From contig VWYX01000008.1 in the NCBI GenBank assembly GCA_013396525.1, positions 2,299,455 to 2,363,454 on the forward strand: a stretch of DNA of 64,000 nt, written 5' to 3'. A program made the position numbers and the translations under genes. The notes under the pieces are model-generated. The model had not been told where the DNA came from. It saw only the letters and a list, made by a program, of their open reading frames with translations, and searched no databases. This document shows positions 45,355 through 58,046 of this stretch, piece by piece. The stretch comes from Chaetorhynchus papuensis. Its lineage: Eukaryota > Chordata > Aves > Passeriformes > Rhipiduridae. How positions within the stretch are numbered: the stretch's first letter is position 1; each line of letters starts with the position of its first letter.

Positions 45355-48300
45355 GATACTAAAGCTTTTGTTGATCTAGGACTGGTTTTTCTGGTGCTGG
45401 AATTTGACTCCTTTACAATATCTGAAGAGTAAATTAATACTAACACTTTTCACTTAAGATCTTAAGTATTCTTAATTTGGGTAAGGGAACTGCCTGTCTC
45501 AGTGGATATGAATAGAAGTGGAAGCACCTGTGCCAACACAGCAACCTAGACCTTCTGGTTGCAACCTCCTCTTAGTTTTTAGAAAATGTCAGTTAAAGGA
45601 GGATGAAAGAAAATGAATGGGAAAGTTTTCCAAGCTTGGTGCAAAGAGATGACACCAATGTGGAAGTCTCTTGGCTTCTGTCTGTGGTGCATCTTGCATG
45701 TGGGAAACAAAGCAGTTGATTGAATGCTGTTACAAGGAATGCAACAGATACTAATAATTAGTAGTTGGGCAGGTCCCCGTTCAGCCTAAGTAGCTATTGC
45801 ATCATCATCTCAAAAGAGCTGGAGTGACTGACACCATCTGTGGTTTTGGCTCCTAGATGTGTTTTATAAACCGATGGGGGTGGGGGAGGAAGGTGGGGAA
45901 GTGTAACAGTCACTTGAGAAGGGAACAAAGCCAATTACCTGAGCTAGCTGTATGTGTAAAGCTGTAACTGCTTTTCCTTCTCCACCCTTGCTCTCTGGTA
46001 CATTTAGTACATGGCGTTTTACCTCGTTTGAACAGCAAATTAATCCAAGTTGTGGTGCTTTGCCACCTTTCACCTATATAGTTTCTTCCTGATGAATGAA
46101 AACTATTGATTTGTTCACTGTTAAAAGCTGTTCTGGGAGACCTGAGCCACTTGGAGCAGTGAGTGTGTCGTGTGGCAGGGGGGGGCCCTTGGTCAGACGT
46201 CCTGCTAATGGTGGGTAACCATTTTTCAGCTTGTTTTGCAAGCAGGTGTGAGAAAACACATTCACAAGTCCTGGAAGACAACAGGCTGTATTTTGTAGTG
46301 CAGGTTTGTCTGTGTACCTCCTCTGTGTTCCTTGTTGTTTCCAAATGAGTGATGCTGTAGTTTGTGATCTCAGTGACCAAAGCACACAACCAATGACATA
46401 AAATAACCTAGATCAGCTGTGCAAACATCACCTGTGTCCTAGTTCTGAAAAAGAGGAGCTCAAGGCAGACCCACACACATAATAATAAGATTCCAATCTT
46501 TTTTAATAAGATTGGAAAAATATTGTTTCAGTTAATGAAAATGGTAAATTTCCCCCCTAAAGACTTAATTATGAAGAAAATTGATGACAAATGCCACGAT
46601 GAATTCTCTGTAGGTTAGCAGGAGCTTCATGAATTGTATCAGGCTAGTCACTTTTGAAGTCTCTGAGCAGATTATGGCTCAAAATATTTATTCAAAGTAT
46701 TACTTTTTGACAGAATTGTCTGCATGCATGGGGCTATTAAGACGGTGAGAGTATGATTTTTTCCTTTGTTAATTTTTACAGGTGACAGAAAGCTCAATAG
46801 TTTCCCTCCTCTGTTTGGATCCATTTCCTGTGCTGATCTAAAGTATCACTATTCAGATTAAGACATCTTTCGAATGTACTCAATTCACTTGATTCTTGAA
46901 TGATGAAGAAAGGGACAAAAAGGGACCAAAAGTGAGCAAAAGAAATTGAAGAGTGTTTCTTCCAGCCTTGTTCCATCTCCATTACTGAATGCAGGATTCA
47001 GAGGTATATTTTAGATACCTGCCAATGAACATACAACTGCGGGATATCCCTGAATGCTGCTTAAAAGTTATTCTTGCTGAGGTTGTGTAACCAGTCTGAG
47101 CTGTGAAAGAGTGGAGCTAAAGGTCATTACCACACAATGCTGGAGTTTAATCACTTGTCGGTACCATACAAGAAGCCCTTTTTTTATTGGTCTTGTGAAA
47201 TCTACTCAAATGCAATAGGCTGTTGAATGATAAACATGAAATAAACTCTAACCCTTCAGCCTAAATAGTTGCTCTGACATAGTAAAATTTGGTGCCGGGA
47301 CATTATAAGTAATTTTTACTGTGTTAAAACATTTGTGTGAAAGGCATAGATGCGTCACTGAACTGTTTTAGCAATTAAGGAGGCTGCACATGTATTTGCA
47401 ATTGCTCTGTGGTGCCCAAGAACAGCTGCACTCTACTTTTGTTGCGGGATGTGGCTGCTGCATAAAATTAAAGATTCTGAGTGAATCTGCTGCTTCTGTG
47501 TTACCCTTGACAATCTTGCATTCTCCTCTCTTCATGCAAAGTTGAGTGGTGTGTGCCCATAAGTGTCTGTGGTTTAAAACCAGACAAAACATAATGTTGA
47601 GATAACTGTAGGTGTTAAATACATACAAGAATGAACTGGTGCCCTCTGCATTGCAGGAAAAGAAGCATCTGATTTCTATCTTGACCTGCTGACTCTAAGC
47701 ATAACAACCTGCAGATAATTCTACTGATTTTGACTGGAAACTTTTTAATATGTTATATAGTGTATTTACATTGGTCTATTTGGGATTAGAATTTGTCCTC
47801 AAAAGACTAATTCTTCTGAGCTCTGACACAAAAGAAATATTTGGCATTAATCACTTCTGTTCAATCTGATAGGACGCATAGATGACCCAAGAACTGAAGC
47901 TACTGATTCATTTGCTCAGTAGTTTTCAAAGTCCCTCCCTCTTACTCAACTTACACATTTACTTGAACATTGTGCTGTAGTTGGCCTTCCCTGCTGCCAG
48001 GAAAAAATGTGGGCAGCATAAGCAGACATGAAAGTTTATGAACAGAGACTTTGACTATTGACCATTCAAACTGGAAGTGAGAAGAGGGAGCAAATCTTTC
48101 CTGCTGACTTTAGACTTTGAATCTTCATACTAATAAAAGGAAAAAGCTGATGTTCAAAGTGAGAATGCCTGACGTGTAATATTTAAGATGAGGAAAGTTT
48201 AAAGACCACTTGGGTTGCTTCTAAGTGTTATCAGTGCTGTAATTTCATTAGGTGATTTAATTCTTACTAAAACAGCTGAATTACAGTTTTTGGTTTTAAG

Positions 48301-50180
48301 ATAACAAGCTTTTGATGTTGCAGTGGTAAATACAATTGTTTGCTAAGATGTCTGTTACAGTCCTTTGTGTGCTGTGTCTTGGACCTCATCTGTCCACCTG
48401 TGCTCAACCCACAGGATAAGCCTTGGAGTTGTGCTCTTGTTCTGATATTCTGAGGAGATTTGAGGTCCATCTCTAATTTAGAAACTCTCTAATACTCTCT
48501 TTCTTTCCTTTCAGGCTGAGACAATGCCATTGATGTTGATTACCAATAATTATAAACCAATAGTGGTTCAGGCTTTAAAATATGGCAGGTCTTCTACTTA
48601 TACATCATTCTAGAAACAAAGCAGAATGTCTGTAATTTCTGAAACCTTTTCCCTCAACCTGTGCTTCAGCTCAAGCCTTGACTGAGTGAGCTTTGCCCCA
48701 GTTAAAGACCAGGTTAAATATAAGAAGTTCAAGACTTGGCTTGTTGTGAGATGAGTCCAACACTTTTCTGATTTAATTCTATGGTTTTCATTAAAAATTT
48801 AAAATTATTTAAAAGACCAATGAATTGAGCTGTTTGATCAGTACTGGCATGGTCTTTAATTTCCACAGTATTATATGTATTTCTTTAGAAATCTGTGGAA
48901 ACAGCCCACTGGTGCTAAATTTTAGAAGGTTTTTGAGATCACTGTCATGCAAGATCACAAAAAGAAGCATTGCTATGAACTGAGAATTTAGATTTTAATT
49001 AATCCTCTCTTGTTGAAGTTGCTTATGTAATCATCAAGGCACTTGAATTTTGGTGCCTAAAAATAGGTTCAGAAATGCAGAGACTTGTGTTTGAGGTAGT
49101 TTCAATAGCACATGTGGGTTTTCAGGGTTGTACAGATAAAGAATTTTCAAATTCAATTTTGTGCCAAGCTACTGACCTTGAAAAAGCCATTTTCTTGGCT
49201 AAAAATACATCACTGTATATTGCAGTTCAGGGAAGTACATTGAGGAAAAAATGTAGTGATATTCAAATTCAGGCAACCAGTACTTCCTGTGGCCAAACTG
49301 TAACCCCTGGGTCATGTTTAGTAAGGGTTTGGAGCAAGGTGAGTCAATGACTTTGTGTACCTGGTTCAGTACAGTGTGATTCAGAATCAGTGAGTGATGT
49401 ACGGGTGTGTAAATGCTCCAGTGCCCTTCTAAGGCATTTCCTTTGCAGTCACTGCAATCAACTTGTAAAAGGGATGAATCTGATGCTTTTTAGTTGAGCT
49501 ACAGCAGATATGATTGTCAAAAGGTGCATTAGCCTGTAGGAAGTCATGACAAATCACTAAACAGATTTGTCATGGTGAGCACTTAAGTACAGACCTTTCA
49601 GTTGAATTTCCATTGTGTTCAGAGTGACTTCTCATGTGTTTTAAAACTAGCATGTTTCCCAGATTTAAGTTGTTTTGGACAGAAAGGATCTGCAATATGT
49701 AACAAGAACAGGGATTTCTCCTGGGTTAGGATGGCAGCAGAAGTGTGTGCTTTTCTGTCCAGGCAGAGAGTTCTACTTGTGCTGTATTATACAGAATATA
49801 ACTTCTGGTTTAGATGGAGAGAGATGAACAACACCAGCACTGAGGCAACCTTGCCCTTCACTGCTAGTGGTACTTGCCTCATTCCTTAATTACTTATACT
49901 GTATCACATATACCCAGTTGTTTTCCTTCCAGCTGAAGTGTGATAAACAATATATGATAAGCTGTAAAATCTGACCTGCCCTGGGTTGCAATATATATTG
50001 AGTCCAAACTCAGGATGCCATTGAAACAATTAAACCAAAACGTGCTGATTAATTAAGATTGTTTAATTAATATCTGGTGAGACATAAAGAAGTTGGAGCC
50101 AGCAGAATACAAAGAGGAATAAGAGGAAAGTGTAGGGTCTGAGGTAGGGGTGTGCTGTCACTTGGTGACAGCACGTCTCA
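45355..50180. other. Non-coding region
   Basis: Between the CR1 element and the guanylyl-cyclase remnant. No gene or clear repeat was recognised. A 159-codon minus-strand frame (45910-46389) and a 91-codon plus-strand frame (49075-49350) have no recognisable features. Confidence 0.55.
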
Positions 50181-50661
50181 TTGTGCCCTTCAGTGCCACT
50201 CCTGCCTGTCAGTGCTGCAATAGCTCTTGTTCTGGTGAACCTTGCCAGTGCTTTGGTTCATGTGCCAGACACCTCCAAGCTTGTTGTGGCATCTCAAGCC
50301 CCTCGGGATGCTTCCTACCCACATGGCAGCCAGAAGCTGGGCTCAGCTCTCCAGATTGTCATCAACAGCCATTTCTGACCAGTCATGCTTAGGTAACTTT
50401 ATCCCAGCTTTTGTTTATCCTGAGTGTGTTTGCCATGCTAGGGAGTCTTCTGAAGCCTTCACCTGTCACCTTCAGCAGGAGAACATTTTATCCTTTTGGG
50501 ACCAGGTTGCTCAAAGGCTCAGGTGGAGCATCTGTTTCTGTGGTTTGCTTGCTTTGCCCTGCAATGCTGTGATTCTGGGGTTCTGGTATTTGAGAACAGT
50601 GCTTAGACCAATGTCTTCCCAGTTTCAGCTGGCATGGGGGAAGGCTTTACCTAATTTTTGA
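50181..50661 (+). pseudogene. GUCY2G: Decayed exon of a GUCY2G-like receptor guanylyl cyclase (extracellular domain)
   Basis: Two adjoining plus-strand frames resemble the N-terminal ligand-binding domain of guanylyl cyclase G. Frame 1 (50181-50375) has a hydrophobic, signal-peptide-like stretch (VSAAIALVLVNLASALV), then KLVVASQAP, SYPHGSQKLGSALQIV and a TGA at 50376-50378. Frame 2 (from 50383) continues with LGNF, AFVYPE, CHARESSEAF, LQQENI and GLLALPCNAVILGF, then a TGA at 50659-50661. The order and spacing fit the family pattern QAP - RLG.LQI - LGN - FVY - C..K.S..F - Q.ENI - GLLA...N..V.GF. A frameshift separates the halves, frame 1 has an upstream stop at 50166-50168 and no ATG. Location and strand match GUCY2G synteny (head-to-head with ACSL5). 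In human the gene is also a pseudogene (GUCY2GP). Homology was judged by eye from recalled family sequences. Confidence 0.62.
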
Positions 50662-53600
50662 CTCAGATTTGCATGTCTTCTTTGGTAAAACCCAGTTTGA
50701 CTGCTACTTTCTCATAGATGCTGTGCTCCATTTCCAGGCTTTTCTGGAGGAGGGCTTTGGCATAAGACTGTTGCTCTGAAGAGTGAAGAGGATTTTGTCA
50801 GGGGCTCTGTACCCTCTGGTGTTGTTTCTTCTGCCTCTGAGCTCACAGGTTACTGCAGTGCATGCATCTCACTTTCTCCCTCAGTAAAAAATTCTGAAAT
50901 TCTTGTGACACCCCCATGCTCCAGCCAGTAGTTGCTAAAATTACATGAAACTTTGTGACAACAAGCTGGGAAATTGGGCATGGGGAGAAGATTGACAATT
51001 GCTGCCTCTCTGTAAGTCTTTTGCGTTAAGTTAACATAGCGTTCACATGGTTTTCCTGCAACTTCCCATCCGTTTGTGGTGAGAACTTCCTTTGATACAG
51101 ATTGCTTTGTGCCTGTGCCAGATCTGGGAGCACATTCCTTCTGCTGTGAAGCTGGTACTTTCTGTTAGGAAATGGGAGGGAAGGGGGCTTGTTTGGTAAT
51201 TATAAGCAGTGACAGAAGGGTAAGCACTTAACAGCAAACCCAGGCAAGCAGTGCTCTTCAGCTGTACTGAACTCCTGAGTCTGCTTTTTTTTGCAGTCAG
51301 CTCTATCATTTTCTCTTATGAGTAGCTAATTTCTGTTCAGGCTGTTTCCCACAAAGCACTTTCTAGAAGACCTTAGAGCTATTTGGGAAGGAGTTTTATT
51401 TGGACTCTAGCAGTTTCAGAAAGCTGAACCCTATTTTGCTTTGAGGATCTTTCAAACTTTAAAAAGCAAGAGAAGAGTTTTAGCTGAACAGAACTGCATT
51501 ATTTTTTTCTGAAGTGCTGAAGCACAATGTCTTCACTTAATGTCCAGCTGGGCTTGGGCATTTTGCAATATGATTTGCTGCAGTTGATACCAGCCTTGAG
51601 AAATACTTTAACTAGTCAGAAGCAGACTGTGTTTTCAGCCCCAGTCTTGTACATCCTGGGGTGGCACTTCAGGCACTGGCTCAGGCTGCCTTGAGTACCT
51701 TTTAAGCCTGAGGCAGCACTGCCAGGATTAATCTCTGTACCATGGAATGTTACTGTATTTGAGGCTGCTTGAAGCTCCTGAGTGTTGCCTCTTCTTTGGC
51801 ACACAGCCTGCTCCTTTCTCAGCCTTTCAAACACAACACCCACCATCGTGTAGTTTGCCCCAAAACTGTGCTTTGAGCTTCTCTGGCAGTCTGCCTGTAG
51901 CTTTAGATGAATTTGCTGTGACTGCAGTCACAGCATTTTGACTCACTCTGTAGCAATCCAAAGAAGGTGCTTCCTGGTAGAGGTATGCAATGCAAATGCT
52001 AGACAATATTCCTGCAATACCACATCTCTGTTTATAACTGGTAACATCCAACTTCAAATCTTCCTTGAGGAAATGATGGCATTTAAGCTGGGCTCATGGC
52101 TATAGCGTGTAAGGAAATCTGTCTCTCTGTTAGCAGGAGCATTCAATAAGTGCTGTAAATGCTGTAAATGTCAAATCAGTGTCATCAGTGAGAAATGGAT
52201 CATTAACTACATGAGCACTAGGCAGCTGATTCTGAACAGCAGAGGAACACTTGAACAGTGTTAAACTGTTCCGTCACTTTGTAAATACTAAAAACTGCTT
52301 GAATATAGTAAGCACTGTCTGCTCCATATGCTGTGCACACACTCCACAAAAAAGACTTGTTCTGTGGTAACACCCTTTGTTGTCCTCTTCTGGCTGCTGA
52401 CATCCCGAGCTTACTCATGTTTCAGCCCATGGTGTGGAGTGCAGATCATTGCAAGACTTCCTCCTGAGGTGCTGTCACATGCCACACTTCATTTTATACA
52501 CCCACATATTGTTGTAAAACCTTTGGTGTAAGTAATATCATTAATTATTCCATATTAGAGTAATAAATCCCGAACCCATCTCGTTGATCAAATGTAAGGA
52601 AAGGGTCCCATATTCCCCTAGAGCAGGAACTACTACAGAAGGTGTTTGGCTTCAGCCTCCCAATACAGCTGGAGGACAGCCCAAGGCTCTGGAGATTCTG
52701 ACAAATGCTGGAAATGATGAGTCTTCCTTTTCTTTCTTTAATTCTGTTTCATTCAAAAGTGGTGCACACTGGTGGTTTTTTTTTTTTTTTTAATTAAGTT
52801 TTTGCAAGAAGACACATTAGGAAACACTTCTGTAACACCCTGATGGATTTCACCTCATTTGCATTCTCATCTCCAAATTTTGCAATCTGTGTTTGTTTAA
52901 AAAGAAAAAATTAATTTAAAAAAGGTTAAAAACCCCCTTGTCTGAGGAGGTGTATCCAGGCAGTAGAGTTGATGGCTTCACTTAGCTCTGTGTAGTCACT
53001 GGTGTAGTTAATATTCTGTAGTACTACTTCATTATCTGAAAAAATAGCATCCATGCTGTTGCTGGGATCCTCCTTTTTATCTTGTGGGTTGAAGTGCTAT
53101 TTGCTTTCTTCCAGTCTTGCGGTAATTCCACATGCTCTTCAAAAATACATACCAGTATACATTGATTCATTATCTCACAGATTTTCATGTATCAAATAGT
53201 TGTCACAGAAGTTAAGAATTCAGAATTGTTATTTCTCCCATCTCCATCCCCTTTCTTTTTCTCATCTCCACCCCAAAAGTGCAAACGCACAAAGCAAGTG
53301 ATCACACAGTAGCTGTTAGTCAAGACTGGGAAATGGAACTAGATATTCTAGAGAGGATACTCCTCATACATAAAACCATAAAAATCTCCTAGCGTCTTTT
53401 AATGAGCTTGCTATGAAAGATCAAAACATGCATTGTGACACACGAGAGAGCAGAAGAGATCAACAATATCATTGAAGTCTTAACTCTGGGGCAACAGGGA
53501 GTTGTTAACATCAGCTAAGCACCTTTGCCCAAGAAATGGACAAAGCAAGCAACTTTTTAAATTTTTTTTCCTTTATGTTATTTTTGTCTTAAGTCACTCA

Positions 53601-56600
53601 CCTCTTTCAGTAGAATATCAGTTGTTGTTTCTGTAAACTCCTTAGCACTGTTGTTAGCTTCCTGCTCTTTGCTATTCGATCTGCTTACTCAACCATCTTT
53701 TATACTGTGACAGCTACACCCTCACGTAATAATAACTTGTTTTTATGCAGTGCATTCACCTCAGTGATTTACCCAGCCTACTCACAGCCTTACAAACCTG
53801 AAAACACTGTTTTAATGGGACACTGTCTACCCTCTAGTTGTCTAATCTGTTAGTGGTATTTTTTCTGTGATTACAAGATTGCTTCCAGTATGGCTTCAAG
53901 GATCTATAGCAAATGGTATTGATTTACTATAGATCAATATGGTAAAGAATGTCAGTCTGAAATTGGTTTTTCACATTAAATTGAAATGGTTCACAAAAGG
54001 ACTTTCTCAATGAATCCACTTTGACAGTAGAGTTTCCATATGCTTGTCAGACATTGAAACTTTTCAAACGTAGGTTCAGTGCCCATAATTAACAGAGAGT
54101 TTAAAATTGAAGAACTAAATTACCTTTTCATCCAGAGCCCTTGTGATTGTGGTTTCTAGTTATCTTAAGACAATGCATTTGACTGCCAGTTACATGGACT
54201 TTTACCAGAGTTTGTGGGAAGCCCCTCTTGGTTCTTCCCCAGTTTGCTTGGCCAGAAGCTTGAGCAGTTGCCTATCGCTGCAGAGATTGTAATTCTTTAA
54301 AAAGGGTCTCAGAGAGATCTTGCTGTCGTGTTTAATAACCTTTCAATGAAGCCCAGCTAGAGATTGTCCAAGAGCACTGATGCAGCTGTTCCCCCTCGTG
54401 TCTGCCCTGCTGGGCTGCTCTCAGGTGGCAGGGAGTGATTAGCAGTTCTCTGTCCTGTCACAGGGTGAGTGCAAAGAGCACGATGAGCTTCTGTGGAAGA
54501 GTGGTTAGCTTTTATCTTGCAACATTTTTGTTTGCTCAATTACTTTTTTTCATTCCTTACTGACCTTTTCCCAGGTCAAATGATTTTTTTGTTGTTGTTG
54601 TTGTTAATCAGAGACTTGAGGGCAAAACTTTCCATCCTCTGGATATAAATTTTGATACAGACATACATCATAGGGAAAAAACTGATTTATTGCTGATTGC
54701 CCAAGAGTTACTTAGGTAACACATGATCCCATTTAGTTAACTCAGTCCTCTGATTTGGCTCACTGTCATCTGTTGCATCCTCTTAACTCTCCTGCAAGCT
54801 CCTTGGTTTCAGTATGGTCCCTTCCAGTGTGAATGTCAGGCCAAAACCATTGAAATTTTGTGTTTGATCGAGGTACTCCAGTACTGTAAAGATCAGCCAT
54901 GTGTTGACAGAGGAAGTTAGACAATGTTAGTTAAAGATTTAGGAAAAACACGTAACTATAGCTTTTTCTGGAGCTTAACAGGTGCTGTGTGAAAATCCTT
55001 CTGAAGCTATCATGGTAAGGAATTCTATATAGGGTACTGTAAAATATACAAACAACAGGAATCTGCGGGAAACCATAAATTTGGTTTTGATTTCAAAATG
55101 GAAAAGCAGTTGTATTTATTATCTAAAGGGTAAGAAAAATTGCTGAAGGAGATGATACTATCAAAAAGAGTGGATGTTTCACAGGATGTAACACTGCTTA
55201 ATAGGTGAAAATTCAGAGTGCATAAAACACTGAATATAATTGCAGATCCCTAGATTTAACCTGTGTGAACCAGGAAGTGTCTTTAGGTCTGAGAAGCCTC
55301 CAAGCATTTTTCTTTTTATTTGATGCTCTGGAGTGTATTTCCTTTGCTGTATCCTGCCCAAGGATAACAGCAGTAAAGCCTAGCCCTGCCAGAGGGAATA
55401 AGGTGGTGTCAACAATTTCACTTTCCTAATGTCTGAAAACACTGGCTCCCGTTTTTTTGCTGGAGGCATAAGAATGGTGCCAGATAATTGAGTCACAGGG
55501 ATTAAAACCAAGATTTATTAATTGATCTATGTATATGGGTGACTGTCAGACTTTCAATGGAAAGTCTGTGGAACAGTCCTTTATTGACAAATGTTTCTCT
55601 GGAAAAGGAGTTATCATGGCGTATTATAGGTGGAGTTGTGGAGGATAAGGATTCTCTTCCTAATATAAAAGATTATTAGATCTCTGTGTTTTGTTATGAA
55701 GAATTCAGACTGGTAGCAGTGAAATATTTTCTTCCCTGAAATTATTTTCCATCATGTGAATTGGTTACATGAGTGCTGAGGTATACTGTGAAGCTGGCAA
55801 TACTGTGGTATACTGTGAAGCTGGCAATGATTTGGCAACACTGTTTGTGAGTCTGATAACAGCTCTGATGAAAAAGCCATTTTGGCAGGACAGTAGTAAT
55901 CTGCAAATTTGGAGCTGATATATCAGGGCCTTACATGGAAGTCTGAAGGCAGCTTTGGGGATGGGGAGTAGAGAGAAAGGGTGTCTGGCCAGCCTGTGTC
56001 AGTGGCTGGAGAAGTGATCATCACCAGTATCATGTGTTTCTGAGAAAAGTGGGCTTTGAACCATGAAGTTGCAGATAAAAATGGAGATAAATTGGGAAAT
56101 CTTTCTTTTAATTTTATTCCTTTATGCCATAACTGTAAAATTTAAATTTGCACGCTTCTAAATGACATTCATTATCTGGGTATTTCCCAATGTTCTCCGT
56201 AGACATTACTCAGATGGTTAGCTGCAGTTATGATATTATCAATTATATAAAGCTGTTAAAAATCACCCTTACAATTTTTTCTCAAGGAAAAGGATCTGGA
56301 ACTGAGATTTTGAAGACTATTCTGAATCTAGTAATACAACCCATATGGAAGTCTCCTGAATTCAGACTCTAATATTTACATTTTGGGTTAACTCTTGAAG
56401 TTCTTCCTTGTTTTTGAAGAACTTAGCTGGGGAAATACTTGTATAAATGGATTTACTCTGGGTATGATTTTTACCTGTAAAACACAAAATAACAGTTTTT
56501 GTGATTTATGCCAGTAATTTTGGTAATTTGGTTTGGTAATTTTTCAACTGTATGGTAACTGTATCAGAAAATAGCCTAAGATTTCTCCTGGAGCTTGATT

Positions 56601-57984
56601 ATGGCACTATGAAGTATGCAAACAATTGAAATTTGTGGGAGACCAATAAATCCAAACTGACCTATGAGAAAAAAAGAAGTCAGTGGGAATTGGGATTATT
56701 GAAGATGATAAAACAATTTAGAGTTGCACTCCAGAATAACTTTTGCTTTTTTTTTTTTTTCTGGCACAAAATAAAAGGCCATCTTCTTGTGACCATAATT
56801 AGAGCACTTTTTTCTGACCTTTTTGACTGAAATATCCCTGTGTTTTGGCATGGTCAGACAGTAAAGCTGGACAATGTCCTTCTCTAGCACTTCTGTCAAA
56901 ATTGTGTCCCCTCCGCAATGAGTAGCACAAGTACTTTATAAACATTCTCTGACAGGACCTCTGCTGCATTACCTGGAATCTCACCTGAGCTGCATATTTG
57001 GGTTTTAACAGTAAATAAATGCTTCCTAGTTAGTTATGGTTAACATACCAGTGTAAAACTTGGTCAAAGGCAGTCGGTTTATAAGGTGATATGTGGTTCC
57101 CAAAGACTGTAGTGTTTCCAAATCTGTGTGGACTCTTTCCTTACTGTTAGCTGTTTAGAGGATTATTTATATTTCTTACTAGCTCTTGTAGAAAGCCTGT
57201 GAAGCTTTACAAGCAGGAAATGTCCCTGAACACTAAAAATTGCTATTGTGACTAATACTGCAACCATCCTCTTTGCAATTTATTTTATGGACTTCACTGT
57301 GTTACACACTTCCATTGCATCGTGCGAGAACGCTCAGCAGGGATTACTGTGTGCCTAACGCTGGCACAGAGATAAATGCATCTCCATCTAGAGTAGGCAA
57401 TATCTTCAAAACACAGTTCATCCACAGAGGGCAAAACTTTGCATCTAAATGGATGCCTGGTCCAGTTGTTGGCATAGCTCCAATCTGGATGCCTGTACTC
57501 AGGACCATTTCATAGCAATCTGCATCTGAGCAGTCTGTAGCCATCTGCTGTGTGCATCTTGCACAAGCACAAGGTTTGGAAGCTGCAATCACCAAAGGTT
57601 TGCCTCTTAGGTAGTTTCCAAACTCATTGTTTTGTCATTTTAAAAATGCATGTATATTATCCTCTGTTGTGTTACCTTAGATATACAATTCTGTATTGCA
57701 GCAATAGACAGCCCAAGCACAGTCACTGAGTCTAACTGGGGAAGTGATACACGAAGAAATGGTCTTTTGACAGACTCTTTGCTGGTGTTGTACTTAGCCC
57801 CAGAGCCATGCTGATAGCATGTGCTGCTTTCCCCTTCGCTTGGTGCATCCTCACGCTGCAGGAGGACTTTGCTCTACTTACAATAGATTCAGCATTTTGC
57901 TCTTACCTGGGAGGAGGGCACAGGTGAAGTGTTCACGTGTGACACAAGGAATATAATAAACTCTGAACTAAGTCACTCCCACAC
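50662..57984. other. Non-coding region downstream of the cyclase remnant
   Basis: I looked on the plus strand for further guanylyl-cyclase exons (rest of the receptor domain, kinase homology, DIVGFT-type catalytic motif) and saw none that I could support. It contains a GTT microsatellite (54591-54605) and a 27-bp tandem duplication near 55781. Confidence 0.55.
55781..55831. repeat. 27-bp tandem duplication
   Basis: GTATACTGTGAAGCTGGCAA occurs at 55781 and again at 55808. Confidence 0.85.
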
Positions 57985-58046
57985 ATGATATTATGACCTT
58001 CATGGGTCTCATCCAACTTGGGATATTCCCTAATTCTGTGTGACTG
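57985..58046 (+). mobile_element. CR1 3' tail remnant
   Basis: CATGGGTCTCATCCAACTTG followed by a diverged ATTCTGTG-type end matches the extreme 3' end of CR1. Only about 60 bp are recognisable. Confidence 0.65.

Noticed and set aside
50662..50800. Possible continuation of the guanylyl-cyclase remnant (HVFFG and W-containing words)
   Set aside because: Matches are short, in changing frames, and could be chance.
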